DNA of 64,000 bases. Origin: Azospirillum sp. (GTDB taxonomy: Bacteria > Pseudomonadota > Alphaproteobacteria > Azospirillales > Azospirillaceae). A program made the position numbers and the translations under genes. Below the pieces are notes generated by a model. That model made no database searches and had not been told where the DNA came from. It saw nothing but the letters and a program-made list of their open reading frames with translations. Shown here piece after piece: positions 28,601-35,541 of the stretch. Positions within the stretch are counted from its first letter, which is position 1, and each line of letters begins with the position of its first letter. The stretch spans positions 62,001 through 126,000 of the forward strand of contig JAIXPD010000057.1 of NCBI GenBank assembly GCA_027486405.1, in the 5' to 3' direction.

Positions 28601-29146
28601 CTGTTGGCCTGGGAAGCGGCCTGCCAGTTGCAGCGCGCCGGGGTCGATGTCCGCGCCGTGGTGGTGCTGGACGGCGTGGCGGTGCCGGAGGTGGTGCGCG
28701 ACCTGTTGCGCAAGGACGAGTCGGACTATCTGGCCGCCCTGTTCGATGAAATGGGCCTGTTCGACGCCGAGACCCTGCGCCCGCTGACGCCCGAACAGCG
28801 GCTGGACCTGATCCTGGAACGGGGCAAGGGCGGCCATTTCCTGCCCGATGGCATGGACCGCGCCGGGATGCGCCGCCTGATGGCGCTGTTTCAGAACAAC
28901 GGTTTGGCCGCTGTGCGCTATCGCCCGCGCCCCTTCGATGGCAGGTTGCTGCTGGTTCGTCCCAAGGTGGAGACCAAGCAGGCCCCCGGCGTGTCCGGCG
29001 ATCCGCTCAACGGCTGGGGACCGCTGCCCACCGGCGGGGTGACGCTGCGCTGGATGGAGGGAACCCACGGGCAAATGCTGGTCAAGCCCTGGCTGGACGA
29101 ACTGGCGAACCATGTGCGGAGCTGGTTGGATGCGGTCAATGGGTGA
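25628..29146 (+). CDS. Terminal NRPS: methyltransferase-interrupted A domain, PCP, thioesterase
   Basis: 1172-aa protein whose ATG overlaps the previous stop (ATGA). A Pro/Ala/Thr-rich leader of about 35 residues precedes an adenylation domain that begins normally (A2 region KAGCVYVPLDPTQP). The domain is then interrupted by a class I methyltransferase (about nt 26200-26940; motif I VLEVGCASG, residues about 235-243) and resumes at A3 (FTSGTTGTPKG, about residue 457) through A10 (PNGKLDERRL). The specificity code read by eye is DGHDIGQVCK, which I cannot assign. A carrier follows (Ser codon 28199, MGGHSV), then a type I thioesterase with GWSFGG (Ser codon 28589) and a C-terminal GTHGQ His. 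It has no condensation domain of its own, so it must use C5 at the end of the preceding protein. It should load and methylate the last residue and release the product by hydrolysis or cyclisation. Confidence 0.92.
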   Translation: MRIADFVFDASAKPTAVPVPPVSSASVTAAAPTSTDTIVSRVTAWAARRPDAPAVVDEAGATSYGALDRWSNRIAHWLVAQGLPRETRVGVMMNRQRGVLAALVGIVKAGCVYVPLDPTQPLTRRRAQIDAVGIAAIIADAASLGDLRSLQWRCPSLRAGLCLDADDPDRAIEAPGVMMSTELWDHLAGEQADDAGAGGWKSAFTGLPIPDAALAAFGANARAKTAPLLTPAARVLEVGCASGFTMRHVAPLCGSYIASDISRLNAERVEANARKLGLTHVTGRHLTSHDIDLLEPGSLDLIVFNSVIESFPGFGYLTDILDKAVTLLAPGGSLFLGSLWNLERKDDYLSDLAAFARDHAGQGYATRLDFSDDFFVPAAFFRDWAAKRVEKPSLEFSSIDAPGFDPAPYGFDLVIRLDGRGEGAQASRKLEGRAALDTLPESAPAVTVTPDQGAYVIFTSGTTGTPKGVLVEHASLVNLADSIERSLFESLGQGDQLALSCIFTFAFDGAMHPIGTALLNGHALHIPGEDTRRDPARLHGFLERHRIDVCDATPSLFSMLVDHWHDSGTSTSVRAAILGGEPVKAEMLRRLYSLPAHGDLKVVNQYGPTETCVCATQHVMTAVNWAEHLPPPIGLPLDHVVVRLTDDSGRPVPDGVPGEMRISGRGVARGYLNDADQTARRFVTDESGVRWYRTGDMARRLSNGLLQFLGREDRQVKIRGHRMELGEVEAKLAAHPLVGRVAVVAADPRGDGDKQLIAYVVPRPGFDAAQARAELEATMPAWMVPSWLVTIDDLPMTPNGKLDERRLPPPAALAARPDRARRPLATDTETRLAALWGGILDVVVEDGEDDFFAMGGHSVLAVRLLAAAEKEFGVRLPLAELFTSPTVASMAALIDRRGGASDWHPVVAVNAGGTRVPLLCFHPVGGNVLCYRELAEALGPDQPVYMVQSYGLEEGQPLHASVEAMVAAYLAAAKSIVPDGPLAVAGWSFGGLLAWEAACQLQRAGVDVRAVVVLDGVAVPEVVRDLLRKDESDYLAALFDEMGLFDAETLRPLTPEQRLDLILERGKGGHFLPDGMDRAGMRRLMALFQNNGLAAVRYRPRPFDGRLLLVRPKVETKQAPGVSGDPLNGWGPLPTGGVTLRWMEGTHGQMLVKPWLDELANHVRSWLDAVNG

Positions 29147-29157
29147 TGGTGGTCTGG

Positions 29158-29196
29158 TTCCCTCTCTCCTGCGGGACGAGGGCCTGGGTGAAGGGG
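29158..29196. repeat. Degenerate intergenic palindrome of the CCCTCTCC...GGTGAGGGG type
   Basis: The 57-bp gap between the terminal NRPS and the first exporter is largely filled by a C-rich arm, a short GC centre and a G-rich arm (CCCTCTCTCC, GAGGGCCTGGGTGAAGGGG). From memory this resembles a class of repetitive palindromes common between genes in proteobacteria. The end of the element doubles as the ribosome-binding region of the exporter gene (GAAGGGG before ATG 29204). A similar C-rich/G-rich segment is at about 30834-30871. Confidence 0.35.
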
Positions 29197-29203
29197 CCGG
29201 TCG

Positions 29204-30880
29204 ATGAACGTCGTCCTGCTGCTGGCGCGGCTGGGACCGATGCCGTTGCGCCGTCTGGTGTTTGGCGCGGCGGTGTCGGCGTTGAGCAGCGCCGTCGTGC
29301 TGGCCATCGTCAACAAGGCCGCGCAGAAGATCGCCGACAGCAAAAGCGACGTCGTCGATCTGTGGATGGCCGCGCTGTTCGTCGTGTGCGTGCTGCTCTA
29401 CACCGCGTCGGAAAGCTGGATGGTCGCCCGCATGGGGGCGGACATCGAGGAGGCGATCGACGGCGTGCGCGTGCGTCTGCTCGACCGGCTGCGGCGGGCC
29501 GATCTGTGGAAGCTGGAGCGGTTCGGCGAAACCCCGCTGTTCGACAGCATCACCCAAAGCTGCCAGATCGTGTCCATGAACTCGCAGTTCCTGGCGCTGT
29601 CGCTGCGCTCGGCCCTGCTGATCGTGGCGGTGCTGGTTTACATCGCCGCGCTGTCGCCGCTGGCCTTTCTGCTGATCGCCGCGCTGATGACGGTGGGCGC
29701 GGTCAGCTATCTGCGGCTGGGGGAGGCGCTCAACGAACGGCAGGAGATCCAGAACCGGCAGGAGGCCGGGCTGTTCGAAAGCGTGTCGGACCTGTTCGAC
29801 GGCTTCAAGGAACAGCGGTTGAACAGCGCGCGCAGCGCCGACCTGAACGCGACCTTCGCCCACGTCTCGGCCACGACCACCGCCGCCCGCAACGAGGTGC
29901 ATTTGCACGGCTGGCAGCAGTTCGTGTTCGGTGAGGCCGCCTTCAACATGATGTTGGGGGTGATCGTCTTCGTCGTGCCGAACTATTCCTCCAACTTCGG
30001 GCAGGAGGTGGTGAAGGTCACGGCGGCGATCCTGTTCATGGCCTCGGCGGTGTTCGGGCTGATGCAGTCGATGGCGGTGATGGCGGCGGCCGATTCCGCC
30101 GCCCGCCGCATGATCGAGCTGGAAGGCCAGTTGGACGGTCTGGCCGAACCGGCGGCCACCGCCCCGCCCTTGCCGCTGCCGGAGGATTTTCACGAGATTC
30201 GGTTGGAGGGGATCGAATACGCCTTTCCCGCCCCGGCGGGGGAGCAAAGCTTCGCCGTCGGCCCCTTCGATCTCACCATCCGCCGGGGGGAGACGCTGTT
30301 CATCACCGGCGGCAACGGATCGGGCAAATCGACCTTCATCAAGCTGCTGACCGGGCTGTACCACCCCTTGCGCGGGCGGTTGACGGTGGATGGGCTGGAG
30401 GTTGGGCCGGGCCGCCAGAACGCCTATCGCGGGCTGATGGCCACCGTGTTCGCCGATTTCCACCTGTTCGCCCGCCTTTACGGCATGGACCGGCCCGACC
30501 GGGCGGAGGCCGACGCCCTGATGCGTTGGATGGAGATGGAGCGTGTGACCAGCGTGGACGGCGACCGCTTTGGCCGCCGCGACCTGTCCGCCGGGCAGCG
30601 CAAGCGGCTGGGGCTGGTCGCCGCCATTCTGGAGAAAAAGCCCATCCTGATCCTCGACGAATGGGCGGCTGACCAGGACCCCTATTTCCGCCAGAAATTT
30701 TACCGGGAGATCGTGCCGGAACTGAAACGGCGCGGGTTGACCATCATCGCCGTCACCCATGATGACCATTATTTCGACGTGGCCGACCGCCGCCTGCACA
30801 TGGAGGAAGGCCGGTTGAGCGAAATCGCCGTGCCCCGCCCGTCCCCCGGGGAAGCCACCGGGGAAGGGGGCGCGCTGTGA
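29204..30880 (+). CDS. ABC exporter of the cyclic-peptide family (fused permease and ATPase), first copy
   Basis: 558-aa half-transporter. The N-terminal membrane domain has about six hydrophobic helices (to about residue 310). The C-terminal ATPase has Walker A GGNGSGKST (about residues 369-377), signature LSAGQRKR and Walker B ILILDEWAADQD. The DEWAADQD Walker B and LSxGQRKR signature match the SyrD/PvdE-like cyclic-peptide exporters found with NRPS clusters. It probably exports the product or a precursor across the inner membrane. The ATG follows GAAGGGG. The last 15 residues (RPSPGEATGEGGAL) lie in a repeat-like segment and look like a late extension of the frame. Its stop overlaps the start of the next exporter (GTGA), so the two are probably translated together and may form a heterodimer. 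Confidence 0.9.
   Translation: MNVVLLLARLGPMPLRRLVFGAAVSALSSAVVLAIVNKAAQKIADSKSDVVDLWMAALFVVCVLLYTASESWMVARMGADIEEAIDGVRVRLLDRLRRADLWKLERFGETPLFDSITQSCQIVSMNSQFLALSLRSALLIVAVLVYIAALSPLAFLLIAALMTVGAVSYLRLGEALNERQEIQNRQEAGLFESVSDLFDGFKEQRLNSARSADLNATFAHVSATTTAARNEVHLHGWQQFVFGEAAFNMMLGVIVFVVPNYSSNFGQEVVKVTAAILFMASAVFGLMQSMAVMAAADSAARRMIELEGQLDGLAEPAATAPPLPLPEDFHEIRLEGIEYAFPAPAGEQSFAVGPFDLTIRRGETLFITGGNGSGKSTFIKLLTGLYHPLRGRLTVDGLEVGPGRQNAYRGLMATVFADFHLFARLYGMDRPDRAEADALMRWMEMERVTSVDGDRFGRRDLSAGQRKRLGLVAAILEKKPILILDEWAADQDPYFRQKFYREIVPELKRRGLTIIAVTHDDHYFDVADRRLHMEEGRLSEIAVPRPSPGEATGEGGAL
30834..30872. repeat. C-rich/G-rich repeat-like segment within the 3' end of the first exporter gene
   Basis: A segment with a C-rich arm (CCCGTCCCCC) and G-rich arm (CCGGGGAAGGGGG) encodes the atypical Pro/Gly/Glu tail of the first exporter. 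It resembles the palindrome at 29158-29196, so the exporter gene is bracketed by two related elements. The assignment as a mobile repeat is by appearance only. Confidence 0.25.
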
Positions 30881-32523
30881 GGCTCATCCGCTTGATCCGG
30901 CAGGAGATCCCGCAGAATCTCCGCTCCCTGGCGATCATGACGGCGCTGTCGGCGCTGTCCACCTCCATGCTGCTCTGGGTGGTCGATCTCGCCGCCAAGG
31001 ACGCGGCCAAGGGGCAGTTGAGCGTCCGCCTGCTGGTGCTGTTCGCCATCACCATCACCCTGTTCGGGGTGACGCACAATTACGTGCTCGTCACCGCGTC
31101 GCAGGATGTGGAGGGCTTGATTCACCGCCTGCGCGTGCGCCTGTTCGACGCCGTGCGCCGGGCCGATCTGGTCACGGTCGAACGGGTGGGCCGGGCCGCG
31201 CTGCACGGGGCCTTGACCCAGGACACCCAGACGCTGGCCCGCACCCTGCCGATGCTGGTCATCGGCGGGCAGCAAGCGACGATGCTGGTCTTTCTCGCCC
31301 TGTATCTGGCGTGGCTGTCGCCGTTGGCCTGCGTCATGGCCTTTGGCTTCGCCGGTTTCTCGGTGGCGTTGCGCTTCTCGCGCATGGCCGCCCTGGGTCC
31401 GCAGATGCGCGCGGCGATGGGGGCGGAAATGGCCGTGTTCGATGGCCTGACCGATCTGCTGCGCGGCTTCAAAGAGGTGCGGATGAGCGTGCGCCGCGCC
31501 GATGGCGTGGTCGAGGACGCCGCCCGCGCCTCCGACAGCGCAAGGCGGATCAACACGGCGATGAAGGCGCAATGGGGGCAGGAGTTCGCTTTGCTCCAGG
31601 CGCTGTTCTATGTGCTGGTCGGCCTGATGGTCTTTGTCGTGCCGCTGTTCACCACGAAATATTACGAAGTGGTGGTTCCGGCGACGATGGCGGCGTTGTT
31701 CATCGTCGGCCCGGTCGGCACGCTGGCCCACGTTACCCCGCTGGTGACGCAGACCGAATTCGCGCTCGCCAACATCGAAAGCATGGCGGCGCTGTTGAGC
31801 ACGGCGGCGGGCGACGCGCCCGACGAGCACGCCCGCGCGCTGGACCGCCCGCCCAGCCGGATCGCGCTGCGCGACGCCGTCTTTTCCTACACCGACGCGG
31901 CGGGCAACCCGGTCTTTTCGGTGGGGCCGCTGTCGGCGGAGTTCCACGCGGGCGAGATCACCTTTGTCACCGGCGGCAACGGATCGGGCAAATCCACCAT
32001 GCTGCGCCTGTTGACCGGGCTGATGCCGATCAAGGGCGGGGCGCTGCTGGCCGATGGCGAGCCGGTGGAGCCGGAGCGGATGCAGAGCTACCGCGACCAG
32101 ATTTCGGCGATCTTCTCCGATTATCACCTGTCGCGGCGGCTCTATGGCGTGGCCGATCCCGATCCGGCGCGCGCCCGCGCCCTGCTGGAACGGTTGGAGA
32201 TGCAGGACAAGGCCAGCGTGCAGAACGGGGCCTTTTCCACCGTTGCCCTGTCCACCGGCCAGCGCAAGCGTTTGGCCCTGGTCCTGGCGCAGATGGAGGA
32301 CAAGCCGGTCATCGTGCTCGACGAATGGGCCGCCGACCAGGATCCCCATTTCCGCCGCGTCTTTTACGAAGAGCTGCTGCCCGAGATGAAGGCCAAGGGA
32401 AAGATCGTGATCTGCGTCACCCACGATGACCGGTGGTTCGGCATGGCCGACCGCGTCTATCACATGAACGAAGGGCGGATCGAGGTTGGGCGGATCGGCC
32501 CGGCGGAGGGAGGGCGCGCATGA
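30877..32523 (+). CDS. ABC exporter of the cyclic-peptide family (fused permease and ATPase), second copy
   Basis: 548-aa half-transporter starting with GTG 30877, which overlaps the stop of the first copy by four bases. The membrane domain (about residues 10-310) precedes an ATPase with GGNGSGKST (about residues 366-374), LSTGQRKR and VIVLDEWAADQD, again the SyrD/PvdE-like pattern. It shares overall layout with its neighbour but is clearly diverged in the membrane region, so the pair is an old duplication rather than a recent copy. The two may work as a heterodimer, or each may handle a different intermediate. Its stop overlaps the thioesterase start (ATGA). Confidence 0.9.
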   Translation: MRLIRLIRQEIPQNLRSLAIMTALSALSTSMLLWVVDLAAKDAAKGQLSVRLLVLFAITITLFGVTHNYVLVTASQDVEGLIHRLRVRLFDAVRRADLVTVERVGRAALHGALTQDTQTLARTLPMLVIGGQQATMLVFLALYLAWLSPLACVMAFGFAGFSVALRFSRMAALGPQMRAAMGAEMAVFDGLTDLLRGFKEVRMSVRRADGVVEDAARASDSARRINTAMKAQWGQEFALLQALFYVLVGLMVFVVPLFTTKYYEVVVPATMAALFIVGPVGTLAHVTPLVTQTEFALANIESMAALLSTAAGDAPDEHARALDRPPSRIALRDAVFSYTDAAGNPVFSVGPLSAEFHAGEITFVTGGNGSGKSTMLRLLTGLMPIKGGALLADGEPVEPERMQSYRDQISAIFSDYHLSRRLYGVADPDPARARALLERLEMQDKASVQNGAFSTVALSTGQRKRLALVLAQMEDKPVIVLDEWAADQDPHFRRVFYEELLPEMKAKGKIVICVTHDDRWFGMADRVYHMNEGRIEVGRIGPAEGGRA

Positions 32524-33251
32524 CCAAGACGCCATGGCTGCACCGTTTCCACCCCGTTGCCGCGCCGCGCCGCACGCTGGTGTGCTTTCCCCACGCCGGG
32601 GCCGGAGCGGCGCTTTACCGCGATTGGGTTCCGCATCTCGGGCCGGGGGACGAGCTGTTGTCCGTCCGTCTGCCGGGGCGGGAAAGCCGCTTCACCGAAG
32701 CCTGCGCGACCGATGCGGCGGCGGTGGCCCAGCCGTTGAGCGGCCTGCTGGCCCGGCTGGATCGTCCGCTGGTCCTGTTCGGGCATTCGTTGGGGGCGGC
32801 GCTGGCCTACGCCACCGCCCGCGCGCTGATCGCGGCGGGGCGTCCGCCCGACCGGCTGGCGGTGTCGGCCCGCCGCGCGCCGCACATCCCCTTGCGCCGG
32901 CCCCACACCGCCAGCCTGGACGATACCAGCTTCCGCGCGCGGATTCGCAGCATGGGCGGGACCCCGCCGGAGGTGCTGGCCTGCGACGAGCTGATGGATC
33001 TGGTGATCCCGATGCTGCGCGCCGATTTCATCCTGTCCGACAGCTTCGCCGATCCCGATCCAGCCCCCTTGCCGATCCCCCTGCTTGCCTTTGCCGGAAT
33101 CGGGGATGCGGAGGTCGCGGTGGAGGATGTCGCCGCCTGGGAGCGGCTGGCGGGGGCCGGATTCGCCCTGCATCCCCTGCCCGGCGACCATTTCTTTTTG
33201 CACCAGCACCGACAAAAAATTGTTCAAACCCTCCTTTATGACGCGCCCTAG
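32520..33251 (+). CDS. Type II thioesterase (proofreading)
   Basis: 243-aa alpha/beta hydrolase of the external thioesterase family (GrsT/SrfD-like). Visible features are the early CFPHAGAGA loop, the nucleophile elbow GHSLGA, and the C-terminal catalytic His in GDHFFLHQH. Such enzymes hydrolyse wrong or stalled acyl groups from carrier domains of NRPS and PKS lines. The start at ATG 32520 is fixed by the four-base ATGA overlap with the exporter stop; the frame is open further upstream only because it runs antiphase inside the exporter gene. It is the last gene of the coupled operon, followed by about 200 bp without a gene. Confidence 0.93.
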   Translation: MTKTPWLHRFHPVAAPRRTLVCFPHAGAGAALYRDWVPHLGPGDELLSVRLPGRESRFTEACATDAAAVAQPLSGLLARLDRPLVLFGHSLGAALAYATARALIAAGRPPDRLAVSARRAPHIPLRRPHTASLDDTSFRARIRSMGGTPPEVLACDELMDLVIPMLRADFILSDSFADPDPAPLPIPLLAFAGIGDAEVAVEDVAAWERLAGAGFALHPLPGDHFFLHQHRQKIVQTLLYDAP

Positions 33252-33448
33252 TTCCATGTTTTTTCATTCCCACCACCATTGCGCCGCTGCCGATTTGACG
33301 ATCACCCGTTCATTCGTTAGCCCATATCAGGACACCGCCGGTTCCGGCCGTCGGCGTTCCCACGCGGGCCGTCCCCTTGGGGCCGTCACACGCCGTGCGC
33401 CGGTTCGGCGCGCGGCTTTCACCGAAGTTGTTTTGGGAGCACCAACCG

Positions 33449-34135
33449 ATGGTCATTAAGAAAGACCCGCCGACCGGCGACGGCGCTGCGCCGTCCACGC
33501 CGGATCCGGTGGTCGAGACGACCGCCGCCGCGCCGGAGGCCGCCGCCCCCGTCGTTGCGGAGAGCGTCAACGCCACCACGGACGAGGCCACCACGGGCGA
33601 GGCCGCCCCGGAGGCGGTGGCGTCCGAAGCCACGGTGGACGGCGAGCGCGCGCGCCACGCCCACACCGTGATCCGCAACCATGTGCTGCTGTCCGCCGCC
33701 GCCGGGGTGATCCCGGTGACGTTCGTGGACACCGCCGCCGCCGCCGTCGTCCAACTGCGCCTGTTGAAGGAGCTGTCGGACGTCTATGGCGTCAGCTTCC
33801 GCGCCGACATCGGCCGGTCTGCGGTGGGCACGCTGCTGGCCTGCGTCACCCCGGCGCTGCTCAGCGGCGGGTTCCTGGGGTCGGCGGCGGTCAACGCCGC
33901 GCTGAACCGGGTGCCGGTGGTGGGCACGGTCACGCGTCTGGCCACGCAGCCGCTGTTCAACGCGGCCTTCACCTATGCCCTGGGCAAAGTGTTCCAGCAG
34001 CACTTCGCTTCGGGCGGCACGTTCCTGACCTTCGATCCGGACAAGGTGAAGACCTATTTCCGCGAGAAGTATGACGAGCTGCGCCGCCGCAAGGGTGTGG
34101 TCCCGGATGCGGCTCCCGAGGCCGTCGCGGCCTGA
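33449..34135 (+). CDS. DUF697 (YcjF-like) membrane protein
   Basis: 228 aa. An acidic, Ala/Pro/Glu-rich N-terminal segment (about residues 1-65) is followed by a hydrophobic alpha-helical region typical of DUF697. It contains the AAAGVIPVTFVDTAAAAVVQL stretch and two later apolar segments, then a charged C-terminus. Family members sit in or at the inner membrane, often next to GTPase or stress genes; their biochemical role is not settled. The start at 33449 has GGGAGC about nine bases upstream; an earlier in-frame ATG at 33377 has no such site. It leads a three-gene set with the small membrane protein and the SPFH protein, directly after the biosynthetic operon on the same strand. Confidence 0.75.
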   Translation: MVIKKDPPTGDGAAPSTPDPVVETTAAAPEAAAPVVAESVNATTDEATTGEAAPEAVASEATVDGERARHAHTVIRNHVLLSAAAGVIPVTFVDTAAAAVVQLRLLKELSDVYGVSFRADIGRSAVGTLLACVTPALLSGGFLGSAAVNAALNRVPVVGTVTRLATQPLFNAAFTYALGKVFQQHFASGGTFLTFDPDKVKTYFREKYDELRRRKGVVPDAAPEAVAA

Positions 34136-34231
34136 TCCGCGTGTCGTGGATGGGGGCGGGAGCGCTGTCGCGGCGGTCCCGTCCCCATCGTCCAGCCCTT
34201 GCCCGACCGTCTTTTTTCCGAGGCCCGGACC

Positions 34232-34429
34232 ATGCCGATCGTCTTTTCTGGCCTGTATCTGACCGCTTGCGTGGTGTGCGGCATCATGGGGCGCAACACC
34301 GTGTTCGGCTTTGTCGGGCATTTCCTGTTGGCCCTGTTCCTGACGCCGATGGTTGATTTCGTCATCCAGGCGGTTGGACGGCCCAGCGCCCGGCTGCGCG
34401 AAAAGCTGATGTCGCTGCGATCCCGCTGA
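34232..34429 (+). CDS. Small two-helix membrane protein, function unknown
   Basis: 65 aa with two predicted membrane segments (about residues 5-20 and 24-44) and a short basic C-terminus. It ends seven bases before the SPFH gene, so the two are probably co-translated. I do not recognise a family. ATG 34232 is preferred over ATG 34199 because the shorter form begins directly with the hydrophobic segment and has a weak CGAGG upstream. Confidence 0.55.
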   Translation: MPIVFSGLYLTACVVCGIMGRNTVFGFVGHFLLALFLTPMVDFVIQAVGRPSARLREKLMSLRSR

Positions 34430-34436
34430 GAGTGCG

Positions 34437-35501
34437 ATGACCACCATCGATCTGGACCCCCGCCCGCCCTCCGCCCTGACCCGCGCCGGGTTGTGGATGA
34501 AGCGGCACGCGATTTCCTTTTACGCGGCGATCCTCACCCTGTTGATGGCGCTGTTCGCGATCGCCCCGTCGATCTTCGTCGAGGTTCCCGCCGGTCACGT
34601 CGGCGTTCTGTGGCTGCGTTTTTTTGGCGGAACCGTCACCGATCATGTGTTCAAGGAAGGGCTGCATATGGTCTTTCCCTGGGACACCGTGACGCTGTAC
34701 GACGCGCGTCTGCGCACCGACACCCGCAAATACGAGGCGGTGTCGGCCAACGGCATGGCGCTGACGGTGGAGGTCGCGGTGCGGTACCGGGTGAATCCGC
34801 CCATCGCCGGTTTGGTGCACAAGCTGACCGGGCCGATGTACGCGGAAACGCTGGTGCATCCCAAGATCGCCAGCCTGGTTTACGAGTTCATTTCCGAACG
34901 CAACCCGGAAACCTTTTACTCGTTTGACCGCGCCGACATTCAGAATTTCCTGTTGACCCACGCGCGCAAGGATTTTCCGGTTCCGCCGGATGAAGAGGAT
35001 GTCCCGCCCCACCGGACGGGCGAACCGATGATCCGGGTGGAGGATGTGCTGGTCAGCAGCATCGCCCTGCCGCCGCTGGTCCGTCAGGCGATCGACCGCA
35101 AGATGGAGCAGCAGCAGATCATGCAGGAGTATGATTTCCGCGTGGCGCGCGAGGCCAAGGAGCGGGACCGCAAACGGATCGAGGCGGAGGGTATCCGCGA
35201 TTTCCAGGAAACCGTCGCCCACACCATCACGCCGGAGTATCTGCGCCTGCGCGGGATCGAGGCGACGCGCGCCTTTGCCGATTCCGCCAACGCCAAGACC
35301 ATCATCATCGGCGGGCGCGATGGCTTGCCGGTCATCCTGAACACCGCTGACGACGCCAAGCCATCCGCCGTGCCGACGGCTGCTGCGTCGCCGGTCCCGC
35401 CCGTGGCCCCGGCCGGGGATGGAGCGGCGCGTCCGGCGGGCGGTGAACCGCCGGTCAACAGCCCACCGCCAACCCCGAACCGGTCTGCAACGGCCCCCTG
35501 A
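34437..35501 (+). CDS. SPFH/prohibitin-family membrane-scaffold protein
   Basis: 354 aa. A single N-terminal membrane anchor (about residues 25-50) leads into an SPFH/band 7 domain (about 45-290). Its strand pattern is typical: VPAGHVGVLW, GLHMVFPWDTV, then ALTVEVAVRYRV. A charged coiled-coil-like segment (about 215-265, EQQQIMQEYDFRVAREAKERDRKR in part) and a Pro/Ala-rich disordered tail follow. Such proteins form large membrane assemblies that organise lipid domains or protease complexes. Its position seven bases after the small membrane protein suggests a shared complex. A link to the product exported by the upstream cluster is possible but only positional. Confidence 0.82.
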   Translation: MTTIDLDPRPPSALTRAGLWMKRHAISFYAAILTLLMALFAIAPSIFVEVPAGHVGVLWLRFFGGTVTDHVFKEGLHMVFPWDTVTLYDARLRTDTRKYEAVSANGMALTVEVAVRYRVNPPIAGLVHKLTGPMYAETLVHPKIASLVYEFISERNPETFYSFDRADIQNFLLTHARKDFPVPPDEEDVPPHRTGEPMIRVEDVLVSSIALPPLVRQAIDRKMEQQQIMQEYDFRVAREAKERDRKRIEAEGIRDFQETVAHTITPEYLRLRGIEATRAFADSANAKTIIIGGRDGLPVILNTADDAKPSAVPTAAASPVPPVAPAGDGAARPAGGEPPVNSPPPTPNRSATAP

Positions 35502-35509
35502 TGGCGGAC

Positions 35510-35541
35510 CCGGCGCGCGGGTTATGGCACGCGCGCGCCGG
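35510..35541. terminator. GC hairpin between convergent genes
   Basis: A 10-bp perfect stem (35510-35519 with 35532-35541, CCGGCGCGCG) with a 12-base loop lies just after the SPFH stop and over the last codons of the convergent gene. There is no T run, so it is at best a weak or Rho-assisted end signal for either direction. Confidence 0.3.

Noticed and set aside
25571..30799. A 1742-codon minus-strand frame opposite the terminal NRPS and first exporter
   Set aside because: It crosses two real genes and their gap, with no domain and no ribosome-binding site.
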